Source: Paenibacillus_AM sp052180255 | GTDB taxonomy: Bacteria; Bacillota; Bacilli; Paenibacillales; NBRC-103111 | Length of the DNA: 64,000 nt | Reading direction: 5' to 3' | Assembly (NCBI RefSeq): GCF_052180255.1 | Contig: NZ_CP197466.1 | Coordinates: forward strand, 620,001 to 684,000 | Shown: one piece after another, positions 1 to 9,546 of the stretch | Position numbering within the stretch: position 1 is the first letter of the stretch | How the letters are laid out: every line of letters begins with the position of its first letter | The notes under the pieces: generated by a model | Told to the model about the DNA's origin: nothing | What the model saw: the letters and a program-made list of their open reading frames with translations, nothing else | Databases searched by the model: none | Position numbers and translations under genes: made by a program

Positions 1-1225
1 CTTCATATTTAGAAGGAGCCAGACAAATGCCTTCTTCCAGCATATAGCGGAAGAACATTGCAAATTGCTCGCCATCCGTATCTTGTGCCTCATTATAATT
101 GGTTACTTGATGATTACAGAAGTGAGTCGAGATTGCACCGCCAATGCGGTTGATCGTCAGTGGCACGCCATGTTTTGCTGCCGCCGCGGCTAATCCTTCT
201 GCGAGGCGTGCGCCTAAGCGCTCCAGTTTCTCATAACCGCCTGCCTCTTGAAGCACTTCAAGGCAGGCAATACCTGCGGCGATGGAGGCAGGGTTGCCTG
301 CCATCGTACCAGCTTGATACGCAGGTCCGAGCGGAGCGACCTGCGCCATCACTTCCTTGCGGCCCCCATAAGCGCCAATCGGCAGTCCACCGCCGATTAC
401 CTTGCCTAGGGCCGTCAGGTCTGGCTCAATGGCCGCTGGGTCTGCGCCCAGGCCATTGTAAGTTTGCACCGTTCCGTAGTGGAACCGGAACGCTGTGATT
501 ACCTCGTCGTAGATGACGAGGGCGCCATGGCTGCGTGCCGCTTGGCAGAGCCCTTCGAGGAAACCTGGCTTCGGCATCACCATGCCGAAGTTTCCGACAA
601 TAGGCTCAACCATGACGGCAGCGATCTCGCCCTGCCAACGATCAAGCGCGGTGTTCAGCGCATCGAGATCGTTGAAAGGCACGGTTATCACTTCTTGTGC
701 AATGGAAGCAGGTACACCTGCACTATCTGGCGTCCCCAGCGTGGAAGGACCAGAGCCTGCTGCAACAAGTACAAGATCCGAGTGACCGTGGTAACAACCT
801 GCAAACTTTATTATTTTCGTTCGTCCTGTGTAAGCACGGGCAACGCGAATCGTTGTCATCACAGCTTCTGTGCCAGAGTTAACGAAGCGTACTTTATCGA
901 GTGAAGGAATCGCTTCTTTTAACATTTTGGCAAATTTAATTTCAAGCGCAGTAGGAGTTCCGTACAAAGTTCCATTATGTGCAGCTTGGCAAATCGCCTC
1001 CGTAATATGAGGGTGAGCGTGCCCCGTAATAATGGGTCCGTAAGCAGCGAGGAAATCAATATACTTATTGCCATCCTCGTCCCAGAAATAAGCACCTTCG
1101 CCGCGTTTCATAAACACGGGGGCACCGCCACCGACTGCCTTGAATGATCGCGATGGAGAGTTAACTCCGCCTACAATATGTTCTAATGCCTCTTCATAAA
1201 GCTGTTCCGATCTTATACGTTCCAT
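1..1225 (-). CDS. hemL: glutamate-1-semialdehyde 2,1-aminomutase (partial, 3' end outside window)
   Basis: PLP enzyme that converts glutamate-1-semialdehyde to 5-aminolevulinate, the last step of the C5 route to tetrapyrroles. The reverse strand reads open from ATG at 1225 to the window edge (about 408 residues; family about 430), so only a short C-terminal piece is missing. Seen: N-terminal ERIRSEQLYEEALEHIVGGV, the phosphate-binding region NSGTEAVMT, and the PLP-lysine motif LGKVIGGGLPIGAYGG at roughly residue 270. An AAGGGG Shine-Dalgarno precedes the ATG. It lies 46 bp downstream of the LCP gene on the same strand and could be co-transcribed. B. subtilis has two paralogues, hemL (in the hem operon) and gsaB (near a Bcp-type peroxiredoxin). 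With no hem genes here and bcp close by, this may be the gsaB-type copy; the enzyme family is certain, the paralogue is not. Confidence 0.93.
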   Translation of the reverse strand, partial: MERIRSEQLYEEALEHIVGGVNSPSRSFKAVGGGAPVFMKRGEGAYFWDEDGNKYIDFLAAYGPIITGHAHPHITEAICQAAHNGTLYGTPTALEIKFAKMLKEAIPSLDKVRFVNSGTEAVMTTIRVARAYTGRTKIIKFAGCYHGHSDLVLVAAGSGPSTLGTPDSAGVPASIAQEVITVPFNDLDALNTALDRWQGEIAAVMVEPIVGNFGMVMPKPGFLEGLCQAARSHGALVIYDEVITAFRFHYGTVQTYNGLGADPAAIEPDLTALGKVIGGGLPIGAYGGRKEVMAQVAPLGPAYQAGTMAGNPASIAAGIACLEVLQEAGGYEKLERLGARLAEGLAAAAAKHGVPLTINRIGGAISTHFCNHQVTNYNEAQDTDGEQFAMFFRYMLEEGICLAPSKYE

Positions 1226-1271
1226 ATTGGTATTTTCCCCTTTATTTCATAATTAAGCAGCAGACTAGCTG

Positions 1272-2294
1272 TTACTTCTTCCCATTTGAAGTGCCTTTGC
1301 TTGTTGTACTGCTTGAAGTTGCTTTATTTGTGGGTTGCCCCTCAGTTGTTATCGTGCCGTCAAAGATACCTTTGACATATTGTTGAAGCTTCGTTTTATC
1401 TGTCGTCACAACCGCCATGCCATCAATCATCCGGTCGGTATACAAATGCATCGGAGGCAATTGAATCGAGCTCATTTCCTTCGTATTCACCTCAAAAGCA
1501 AGTCCTGCCAGCTTCGTTAAGTCACTGATCTTTAAGTTCGTTTCGATGAAAGGCTCAACTTTGTTTAGAATCGTTGGCATTTTTAAAATAGAGGATGTTG
1601 ACTGCATTTTCTGAGCAACAGCAGAGATGAATTTCCGCTGCCTTTCGGCACGACCGATATTATGCTGGTTATCGTGTCGGAATCGCACATATTGCAGCGC
1701 TGTTTTACCGTCCATTTGTTGAACACCTTTTTTCAGGTTAATGTCAAAAAGATGATTATCCGCTGCATCCGTGTATTTCATATCCTTCTCGACATCGATT
1801 GTAACACCACCTATGGAATCGACAAGGGCAATAAAACCTTTAAAGTCCGTGTACACGTAGTATTGAACCGGAATATTGAGCAGTTCACTTACGGTTCGCA
1901 TTGCAAGATTTGGGCCGCCAAACGCAAGCGCTGCGTTAATTCGATTCTGGCCTTTGTTTGGAATCTTGACATATAAGTCACGCAAGATGGACATCATCGT
2001 TGCTTTCTTCGTCACGGGGTCGACAGAAAGCAGAATCATCGTATCCGATCGTGGCTTCTCCTTAATCGTTGATACGCGGGCATCGCCGCCCATAAGAAGG
2101 ATGTTGACACGATCCTTCTTTTCCCAAACTGGAGGTAAGTTTTCTTTCTGCTGCTCCTTGGAAAAAAACGAATCTTGCTCTGACTTGTTGGAAATATTAT
2201 TGGCGAAATTATAAAACGAATAAGCATAATACCCAACCCCAGCCAGTATGACAATGAGAAGTAAAAGCAGAAACCATTTCCACTTTCTTCGCAA
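1272..2294 (-). CDS. LytR-CpsA-Psr (LCP) family cell-wall polymer ligase
   Basis: Membrane-anchored phosphotransferase family that attaches teichoic acids or other anionic glycopolymers to peptidoglycan on the outer face of the membrane. A single transmembrane helix (about residues 5-25) follows a basic N-terminus, then a linker and the LCP domain (about 60-225). Conserved LCP motifs are visible: RSDTMILLSVDP (about 82), SILRDLYVKIP (about 102), NRINAALAFGG and YVRFRHD followed by GRAERQRKF. The C-terminus is a Thr/Ser/Lys-rich low-complexity tail. Start choice: the frame extends to a GTG at 2318, but that codon has no Shine-Dalgarno, whereas TTG at 2294 is preceded by AAAGGAGGG at ideal spacing. 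A sigma-A promoter lies upstream (2369-2397). Divergent from the ABC-2 operon. The acceptor polymer cannot be told from sequence. Confidence 0.92.
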   Translation of the reverse strand: MRRKWKWFLLLLLIVILAGVGYYAYSFYNFANNISNKSEQDSFFSKEQQKENLPPVWEKKDRVNILLMGGDARVSTIKEKPRSDTMILLSVDPVTKKATMMSILRDLYVKIPNKGQNRINAALAFGGPNLAMRTVSELLNIPVQYYVYTDFKGFIALVDSIGGVTIDVEKDMKYTDAADNHLFDINLKKGVQQMDGKTALQYVRFRHDNQHNIGRAERQRKFISAVAQKMQSTSSILKMPTILNKVEPFIETNLKISDLTKLAGLAFEVNTKEMSSIQLPPMHLYTDRMIDGMAVVTTDKTKLQQYVKGIFDGTITTEGQPTNKATSSSTTSKGTSNGKK

Positions 2295-2368
2295 GCTGTT
2301 CCCTCCTTTTCCATTCACTATGTCTTGTTGTATGATGTAAAAATGTACTTTTGCGGTGAGGGTCCCGC

Positions 2369-2397
2369 ATATTATGACTCAATTATAGAGGTTTCAA
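2369..2397 (-). promoter_or_regulatory. sigma-A promoter for the LCP gene
   Basis: On the reverse strand TTGAAA (2397-2392) and TAATAT (2374-2369) are separated by 17 bp, a near-consensus vegetative promoter pointing at the LCP gene. The same intergenic stretch must also serve the divergent ABC operon at 2452, for which I see only weak candidates. Confidence 0.65.
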
Positions 2398-2451
2398 AAC
2401 AGGGATAGCAACCCAACTGCATGAAGTGGGAAGCAAGATAGGAGGAAACAT

Positions 2452-3498
2452 ATGCTAGCAATTGATGTGCATGATTTACGTAAGGAATTTAATGTACAAG
2501 TCAATCGCGGTGGGTTAAAAGGAGCCATGCGCGATTTATTTAATCGACAATATAAGCAAGTTACAGCGGTTAAAGATATTTCTTTTTCCATACCGAGTGG
2601 TGAGATTTGTGGTTATATTGGAGAGAATGGGGCAGGGAAGTCGACCACGATCAAGATGCTTACGGGGATTCTAGTACCCACATCAGGAGATATCAAGGTT
2701 AACGGATTTATACCCTATAAGGAACGTGAGAAATTTGTAAAAGAAATTGGTGTTGTTTTCGGTCAACGCTCACAGTTGTGGTGGGACTTAGGGGTTATCG
2801 AATCTTTTCAATTATTACGTAAAATTTATCGTGTGCCCGAAAATGATTTCAAAGCGATGCTCGATGAACTTGTGGAACGATTAGACTTAGGGGAATTGTT
2901 ATCTAGACCGGTACGAAAGCTGAGCCTTGGACAACGGATGCGCTGTGAACTGGCAGCTTCGCTGCTTCATAATCCGTCTATTGTGTTCCTCGATGAGCCT
3001 ACGATTGGATTAGATATTGTCGTAAAGACCGAAATTCGTGAATTTCTAAAAGATCTGAATCGCCGCTATGGGACGACAATCCTGTTAACCACCCATGACT
3101 TGCAAGATATTGAAGCGCTATGTTCACGGGTTATCATGCTTGATGATGGCCGCATTATTTATGATGGCGGTTTAGAAGAACTGAAGGAACGTTGGGGTCA
3201 AGGGAAAGAAGTTGTGCTGAAGTTCGAGCAATCCGTCACCCTGGAGCGTTTAGTGGAATTAACGGCAGGGTTAGACGTGGCATGGAAAATGAATGATGAT
3301 CAAAGCGCGACCGCCTTCGTACCTCAGAAAACGGCTAATGTATCGGAAATGCTTGCTCGGGTTGTTGGCATGCTAGCGATTCGTGATATTCAAATTATTG
3401 AAACGAATACGGATGATATCGTTCGTGAAATTTATAAGTCCGGTTCAGCAAGCATACAGCGCGCAGAGGTGGAAGAGAGGTTAAGTGTCCATGTTTAG
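2452..3498 (+). CDS. ABC-2 type exporter, ATP-binding subunit
   Basis: Nucleotide-binding subunit of a three-gene ABC-2 exporter of the COG4586/COG4587/COG3694 type (348 aa). Seen: Walker A GENGAGKST (57-65), Q-loop region GQRSQLWW (about 104), signature LSLGQ (157-161), Walker B IVFLDEP (177-183) and the H-loop histidine in TTHD (about 215), followed by a C-terminal extension of about 100 residues. AGGAGG lies 6 nt upstream of the ATG. The stop codon overlaps the start of the first permease gene, so coupled translation is likely. The substrate of this family is not established; I do not assign one. Confidence 0.9.
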   Translation: MLAIDVHDLRKEFNVQVNRGGLKGAMRDLFNRQYKQVTAVKDISFSIPSGEICGYIGENGAGKSTTIKMLTGILVPTSGDIKVNGFIPYKEREKFVKEIGVVFGQRSQLWWDLGVIESFQLLRKIYRVPENDFKAMLDELVERLDLGELLSRPVRKLSLGQRMRCELAASLLHNPSIVFLDEPTIGLDIVVKTEIREFLKDLNRRYGTTILLTTHDLQDIEALCSRVIMLDDGRIIYDGGLEELKERWGQGKEVVLKFEQSVTLERLVELTAGLDVAWKMNDDQSATAFVPQKTANVSEMLARVVGMLAIRDIQIIETNTDDIVREIYKSGSASIQRAEVEERLSVHV

Positions 3499-4285
3499 CG
3501 CGTATGTAGAAATTATTCGGATGCGGTTTTTGATGATGCTCGCTTACCGCGTCAATTATTATAGTGGCATTTTAATTTATGCCATTAACATTGGGTCTTA
3601 TTATTTTCTATGGAAAGCGATATATGGTGGGACTGAGCAGCTTGGGGGACTCACGTTAACTCAGATGACCACGTACGTCGTGGTGTCGTGGATGAGTCGA
3701 GCGTTTTATTTTAACAACTTAGATCGTGAGATTGCCAATGACATTCGGGATGGTTCTGTCGCGGTGCAATTCATTCGTCCTTACAATTATATTATCGTAA
3801 AAATGATGCAAGGCTTCGGTGAAGGGATGTTCCGCTTACTGCTGTTCACAACACCCGGTCTTGTCATTGTATCCTTGCTATTCCCCGTTGAATTGCCAAG
3901 GGACTTGAGTGTATGGGGGATATACTTGCTGATGCTAGTGTTTGCTTTCCTGATTAACTCGCAAATTAACATCATCACCGGGTTATCTGCCTTTTTCTTA
4001 GAAAATGCAGAAGGCTTGATGCGCATGAAACGTGTTGCAATTGATTTATTTTCAGGACTGATTGTTCCGATTGCTTTGTTCCCAGGTTGGGCAGAGCGCA
4101 TACTCGTATACTTGCCATTTCAAGCGATCACGTACTTACCGGGATCTGTCTTCACAGGTCGGGTGACGGGAAATGCGGTTTGGGGTCTGATTGGATTGCA
4201 GATCATATGGTTCTTGGTGCTTATCATTCCGATGATCTTGTTATGGAGAGCAGCACGTACGCGGCTGTTCGTACAAGGAGGGTGA
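3485..4285 (+). CDS. ABC-2 type permease, first subunit (COG4587-like)
   Basis: Integral membrane subunit (266 aa) with about six hydrophobic segments typical of ABC-2 permeases: N-terminal basic stretch, then helices near residues 25-45, 60-80, 110-135, 140-165, 175-200 and 230-255. It overlaps the ATPase gene by 14 nt. Start could be GTG at 3485 or ATG at 3491, both behind AGAGAGG. The neighbouring permease begins 4 nt after its stop, so the two permeases probably form a heterodimer fed by the single ATPase. No catalytic residues are expected; substrate unknown. Confidence 0.85.
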   Translation: MSMFSAYVEIIRMRFLMMLAYRVNYYSGILIYAINIGSYYFLWKAIYGGTEQLGGLTLTQMTTYVVVSWMSRAFYFNNLDREIANDIRDGSVAVQFIRPYNYIIVKMMQGFGEGMFRLLLFTTPGLVIVSLLFPVELPRDLSVWGIYLLMLVFAFLINSQINIITGLSAFFLENAEGLMRMKRVAIDLFSGLIVPIALFPGWAERILVYLPFQAITYLPGSVFTGRVTGNAVWGLIGLQIIWFLVLIIPMILLWRAARTRLFVQGG

Positions 4286-4289
4286 AGCG

Positions 4290-5075
4290 ATGTTTTATTT
4301 AGGACTGGCAGCTGGGTATTTGAAAAATTATATCAAAACACGCCTCACGTACCGTTCGGACTTTTGGATCGAGGTGCTGTCTGATTTATTATTTAACGGA
4401 CTAAATTTATTGTTCATTCTTGTTGTATTTAATCAAACGGATTCACTCGGGGGTTGGAATCGAGAGCAAATTTTGTTCATTTATGGCTTTTTTATGATTC
4501 CGTATGGCTTATTTTCAGCTGTCTTTAATTTATACGGATTTTCGGAGCGCTATATTGTAAAAGGGGAAATGGACCGTATCCTAACACGCCCCGCGTATAA
4601 CTTGTACCAGATTATTTTGGAGAACTTGGACCCAGCCGCCTTGTTTAGCTCACTTGCAGGTGCGGTCGTTATGGGATATTCCTGGACGAAGCTAGATATT
4701 TCATGGTCGTGGTACGATCCATTCGTGTTTATTGCACTTATAATCGGAGCTGTAATGATTTACTTCGGCGTATTTATTGCCATTACAGCAACAGCTTTTT
4801 ACTCGGATGCGCCGACAGGCATTATGCCACTCATCTGGAACATTCAGAACTATGGGCGTTATCCGATTACGATCTACAACAAGTTGTTAAAAGGGTTATT
4901 AACATTCCTGCTCCCGTTTGCTTTTGTCGGCTTTTATCCTGCAGCATATTTCCTTGATCCAGACAATTGGATGGGCTATGCCCTAATGACACCTGTCGTG
5001 GGTATTGTCTTCTTTATTCTCGGTTTGTTTATCTGGAATACAGGCGTACATCGTTACCGCGGAGCGGGTTCGTAG
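4290..5075 (+). CDS. ABC-2 type permease, second subunit (COG3694-like)
   Basis: Second membrane subunit of the same exporter (261 aa), with about six transmembrane segments and the characteristic early stretch FWIEVLSDLLFNGLNLLFIL. AAGGAGGG overlaps the end of the preceding gene, giving tight spacing. Together with the upstream ATPase and permease it makes a complete ABC-2 transporter. The following gene (peroxiredoxin) is 50 bp downstream and may be read through from this operon, but nothing shows a functional tie. Confidence 0.85.
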   Translation: MFYLGLAAGYLKNYIKTRLTYRSDFWIEVLSDLLFNGLNLLFILVVFNQTDSLGGWNREQILFIYGFFMIPYGLFSAVFNLYGFSERYIVKGEMDRILTRPAYNLYQIILENLDPAALFSSLAGAVVMGYSWTKLDISWSWYDPFVFIALIIGAVMIYFGVFIAITATAFYSDAPTGIMPLIWNIQNYGRYPITIYNKLLKGLLTFLLPFAFVGFYPAAYFLDPDNWMGYALMTPVVGIVFFILGLFIWNTGVHRYRGAGS

Positions 5076-5125
5076 AGAATGTGTTTAGAACATAGAACTT
5101 TTTGCAAAAAAGGAGTTAATACTTC

Positions 5126-5590
5126 ATGTCTACACTGGAAATAGGTCAAGTTGTTCCAGATTTCACCTTACCAGCTTCGACCGGTGATGAGATATCACTT
5201 CGTGATTATCGTGGTAAGAAAATCATTATCTATTTTTATCCGAAAGATGCAACACCAGCTTGCACACAAGAAGCATGCGACTTTCGCGATCTGTATGGAT
5301 CCTTTGGAGAGCATAACGCAGTCGTGCTCGGAATATCGCCTGATCCATTAAAGTCTCATGAGAAATTTACGACTAAACACACCTTACCATTCCCACTACT
5401 GTCAGATCCGGATCATAAAGTTAGTGAGTTGTTTGGTGTATGGAAACTAAAGAAATTATACGGACGTGAATATATGGGCATTGAACGTTCGACGTTTTTA
5501 ATCGATGAACAGGGTAATCTTGTGCAAGCATGGCGTAAGGTTCGAGTAAAAGGTCATGTCGAGGATGTATTGAAAGTGTCAATGGAATAA
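5126..5590 (+). CDS. bcp: thioredoxin-dependent thiol peroxidase, Bcp/PrxQ family
   Basis: Cytosolic peroxiredoxin (154 aa, normal length) that reduces H2O2 and organic hydroperoxides using thioredoxin. The family signature is intact: PKDATPACTQEACDFRD with peroxidatic Cys46 and resolving Cys51 five residues apart, plus the conserved DFTLP and GVSP-like GISPDP segments. AAAAGGAG precedes the ATG. A rho-independent terminator follows at 5613-5643, so this is the last gene of the unit. The nearby aminomutase recalls the B. subtilis gsaB-ygaF neighbourhood, where a Bcp homologue sits beside a glutamate-1-semialdehyde aminomutase. Confidence 0.95.
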   Translation: MSTLEIGQVVPDFTLPASTGDEISLRDYRGKKIIIYFYPKDATPACTQEACDFRDLYGSFGEHNAVVLGISPDPLKSHEKFTTKHTLPFPLLSDPDHKVSELFGVWKLKKLYGREYMGIERSTFLIDEQGNLVQAWRKVRVKGHVEDVLKVSME

Positions 5591-5612
5591 TATTTTTTCA
5601 TTTCTAAATGAA

Positions 5613-5643
5613 GGGCAGTTTCCGTAAGGGGACTGCTTTTTTT
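5613..5643 (+). terminator. intrinsic terminator after bcp
   Basis: Stem GGCAGTTTCC / GGGGACTGC (with G-T wobbles) around a short GTAA loop, followed by a run of seven T. Confidence 0.85.
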
Positions 5644-5749
5644 GTTATGGGAAAAAGAAGGGAAAATGCACATTGATGTTTAATTCTCCATATAACAATC
5701 ATGTGCACAGTCGCTCAGCAGGTGTCTTATCCATGAAGCGAAGGCAGGT

Positions 5750-5820
5750 ATGCTAGATGAGGTAGGTTTTTCTATGAGTCGAAGTCATACTCTAGTTCCT
5801 ACCAACATATAATCTAGCAT
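5750..5820. repeat. imperfect inverted repeat upstream of the deacetylase
   Basis: ATGCTAGAT (5750-5758) is matched by ATCTAGCAT (5812-5820). Inside lies a second pair, GGTAGG (5761-5766) and CCTACC (5798-5803), and near the centre ATGA/TCAT. Together these make a long bulged hairpin ending about 22 nt before the Shine-Dalgarno of the deacetylase gene. It could be an operator or a leader RNA structure; it is not followed by a T-run, so it is not an intrinsic terminator. Confidence 0.5.
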
Positions 5821-5858
5821 CGGGCAAAATAGTAGATTGTATGGAGGGACCCCTAGTT

Positions 5859-7178
5859 ATGCGAAAATTTGATCTGAACCGAAAATGTTTGGCTGTACGA
5901 TTTAATCTTCTTTTTCTTGCTGTTATTGTTTTCGTTACACTTGTTCCTCCTAGGGATGTTTCTGCAAAAGATACATCTGATTCTGTTTATGAGCAGCTAT
6001 TATCAGGTAAGAAAATTTTGCAGCCTCGTACCTATGAAAAACCTGAGAAACCAACGGTATACCTTACTTTTGACGATGGTCCAAGTGATCTGACACCTAA
6101 AGTGCTGGATATATTAAAAAAGGAAGGCATTCAAGCCACTTTTTTCGTATGCGGCGATCAAGTTGTTACAAGGAAAGATGTCTTAAAGCGTATTGTTGAT
6201 GAAGGCCATGCCATTGGTAATCATTCCTATAATCATGTTTATAAAGAGCTTTATGGAGATTTCAATAACTTCTGGTCCCAAATTCAAAAGACCGAGAAGA
6301 TCATTCAAGAGGTAAGTGGGGTTCGAACACCTTTAATTCGTGCACCTGGGGGAACGGCAACAAACTTTGACGCCTTTTATTTCTATTATTTAGATCAAGC
6401 TGGATATACGGTATACGATTGGAATATCGACAGTGGAGACTCTCGTAGAGTTAACGTGCCTGCAAGTGAGATCACTACGACTGTGGAGAATAGCCCGTTA
6501 CGGCATGAACTAACTGTACTGCTGCATGATGGCACAGGACATAAGGGATCAGTTGATGCATTGCCAGCTATTATTCATCACTTTAAAAATAAAGGTTATT
6601 CCTTTGCGCCTATTACAACGAAGGTAAATCCAGAGCAATTCGCTGTGAAGAAGCTGAAATGGACGCGTAGTGTGAGCGACGCTTCTTTTAATAAGCAGCT
6701 TGGAGAGGCTCGTCAATATGCAGTTGAACACGCCGAGACTAAACCAGTAGCTATCGAGGAACCGGAACAAGAGGTGCGTCCTTCATTAGAACTAAATGTA
6801 GGAAAGCAACGGATGAACATGCCGCCAACACAGTACCTTTTGGATAATCATAAGGTATTAAAGGTGCCTTTACGGACGTTGGTTGAGAGCATGGGTGGTA
6901 CGATTAAATGGGATGAAGTGAAGCAGAGAGTCATCGTGCATTTTGGGGCAGTGAATCTGGAATACGACACGGTGCATCGTAAAGTGGATACGTTTTATAT
7001 GGGGCAGCGAGTAAAGACGTATGTATTAGCAGATCTCCAGTGGCAGGATGGCAGTATCTATGTGCCTTGGCGTACACTGATGGAACAATTGGGGCAGAAA
7101 GGTTCTTTTTCAGAGGGGGAGAAGATGCTTAATCTGACGATTACACCACGAAGTCTATTTCAACTTCTCAAAGTCTAG
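5859..7178 (+). CDS. secreted polysaccharide deacetylase (NodB domain) with copper amine oxidase N-like domain
   Basis: Extracellular carbohydrate esterase family 4 protein (439 aa) likely to de-N-acetylate peptidoglycan or another surface glycan. N-terminal signal peptide with hydrophobic core about residues 15-30, probable cleavage after DVSA. NodB domain about 45-235: TFDDGPS holds the catalytic-base and metal Asp, GNHSYNH the two metal-binding His, RAPGG the next motif, and LLHDG the C-terminal His. The C-terminal third resembles the copper-amine-oxidase N-terminal domain found as a wall-associated module in Bacillales (VPLRTLVESMGGTIKWD; VPWRTLMEQLG). The frame is open from ATG 5841, but GGAGGG lies inside that extension and is correctly spaced for ATG 5859, which also starts the signal peptide cleanly. 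Confidence 0.9.
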   Translation: MRKFDLNRKCLAVRFNLLFLAVIVFVTLVPPRDVSAKDTSDSVYEQLLSGKKILQPRTYEKPEKPTVYLTFDDGPSDLTPKVLDILKKEGIQATFFVCGDQVVTRKDVLKRIVDEGHAIGNHSYNHVYKELYGDFNNFWSQIQKTEKIIQEVSGVRTPLIRAPGGTATNFDAFYFYYLDQAGYTVYDWNIDSGDSRRVNVPASEITTTVENSPLRHELTVLLHDGTGHKGSVDALPAIIHHFKNKGYSFAPITTKVNPEQFAVKKLKWTRSVSDASFNKQLGEARQYAVEHAETKPVAIEEPEQEVRPSLELNVGKQRMNMPPTQYLLDNHKVLKVPLRTLVESMGGTIKWDEVKQRVIVHFGAVNLEYDTVHRKVDTFYMGQRVKTYVLADLQWQDGSIYVPWRTLMEQLGQKGSFSEGEKMLNLTITPRSLFQLLKV

Positions 7179-7270
7179 CATAATTATGATGTGACACGTC
7201 TAAATAGATAGGGAATAGGAAAAGCTAGAAGCATAACCTTTTAAAGGCGAATAAAGGAGGCTTCTTCATC

Positions 7271-8248
<978 letters not shown>

Positions 8249-8256
8249 GTGAGGAC

Positions 8257-9546
8257 ATGAAAACAGGAGGAAAATGGTTTTTTCTACTCGTTATGAGTGC
8301 GATCTGGCTTACAATGAGCTTGTCGTTTGGTGGAGTGGCAAATTGGTTTCTCGTTGGTGTTTTTGGTTTATTAACGATTAGTGCGTTGTTATTTCCACTA
8401 TTAACTCTGATTCAAGTCGAAGTCTCTCACACGTTGTCTGCGAAGTGTGTCGTTAGCGGTAATGATATATTCGTGTCTGTTGATGTTAAGCAGCGCTCCT
8501 TACTCCCATTGCCTTGGCTAATTATAAAAGAAACATGGCAGCATGACGGTGGTGGGGGAGATTTAGAGTTTCAGCAGCTCATATTTCCTTGGTTTCATTC
8601 TCGAATGAATGTCTCGTATGTTTTGAATGGATTGCATCGGGGAACATATCGACTTATTCGCACAGAGCTTATTGCTGGGGATTTTCTTGGATTCACGGTG
8701 CGTAAACGGAGTTTGGTCCAGAAGAAGACATGTCTGATTACACCCAAGCCTTGGCTAGGACAGTGGAATGGGGCATTATCAGCAGGAACTGAGGGTCGGC
8801 GATTTCAGCATGTGACGATGCCAACGCACAATCTGATTCGTTCTGGTGTTCGCGAATATACGAATGGTGACCCACTTAATAGGATTCATTGGAAAGCAAC
8901 CGCTCGAACTGGGAAGCTGCACACCAAGGAAGAAGGCAATTCGCAAACGGACAAAATCTTGCTGCTGCTTGATGGTGGAATGGCTAAAGGATCGGATGAA
9001 AAGTATGAAACATATAAACGTACCGGTTTCCCTTCCAAAAAAGAGCCTGTGAAGCGGTTAGATTATTTGTTCGAGCAACGTGTTGAACTTGCAGCTGGTA
9101 TTTTACAAGAAACCAGATATGTGGGTACGGAAGTGCGATTTGCTACCAATGCGATTCAGGGTGAAGCTACAGGTGCTTATTTCTCTATGCCTAGCACAAT
9201 GGATTGGAATGTTTGTAATGAGGGTTTGTCCCATTTGCAGGTTGGAGCGGGAATGTCTTTTGCAGACCTGCTAGTGAAAGAAAGTTCGCATATCCATACA
9301 CAGATCTCTCTAATCTGCATCGTCTCTACCTTGGATGAGAATATCGTCGAAGCTTTGCATCGATGGATCAGACGTAAACGTTCAATAAAGCTTTATGTTG
9401 TACAAGATAGCATTCAGACCCTGTATTATATAGAACGCTTGGAAAATCTCGGATGCCAAGTTGTTTTATTGGAACCTAGGAATCCTTACATGAATACACA
9501 GCAGACTCCTACATTAGGAGGTGCTGCTGATGTCAGAATCTCTTAA
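8257..9546 (+). CDS. yeaD: DUF58 domain membrane protein
   Basis: 429-aa protein with two N-terminal transmembrane segments (about 8-25 and 28-50), a beta-rich middle and the DUF58 core carrying the hallmark NRIHWKATARTGKLHTKEE at about residues 207-225. The C-terminal part resembles a von Willebrand A-like fold by family knowledge. It sits between a MoxR ATPase and a transglutaminase-domain gene and overlaps the latter by 17 nt, so the three are translated as a unit. DUF58 proteins are thought to be MoxR partners at the membrane; that is family-level inference. Confidence 0.9.
   Translation: MKTGGKWFFLLVMSAIWLTMSLSFGGVANWFLVGVFGLLTISALLFPLLTLIQVEVSHTLSAKCVVSGNDIFVSVDVKQRSLLPLPWLIIKETWQHDGGGGDLEFQQLIFPWFHSRMNVSYVLNGLHRGTYRLIRTELIAGDFLGFTVRKRSLVQKKTCLITPKPWLGQWNGALSAGTEGRRFQHVTMPTHNLIRSGVREYTNGDPLNRIHWKATARTGKLHTKEEGNSQTDKILLLLDGGMAKGSDEKYETYKRTGFPSKKEPVKRLDYLFEQRVELAAGILQETRYVGTEVRFATNAIQGEATGAYFSMPSTMDWNVCNEGLSHLQVGAGMSFADLLVKESSHIHTQISLICIVSTLDENIVEALHRWIRRKRSIKLYVVQDSIQTLYYIERLENLGCQVVLLEPRNPYMNTQQTPTLGGAADVRIS

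Noticed and set aside
160..904. Several plus-strand open frames of 60-146 codons
   Set aside because: They are antisense to the aminomutase gene, which has intact family motifs on the minus strand.
2036..2314. 92-codon minus-strand frame starting ATG 2314
   Set aside because: Shares the ribosome binding site region of the LCP gene but is out of frame and shows no family features.
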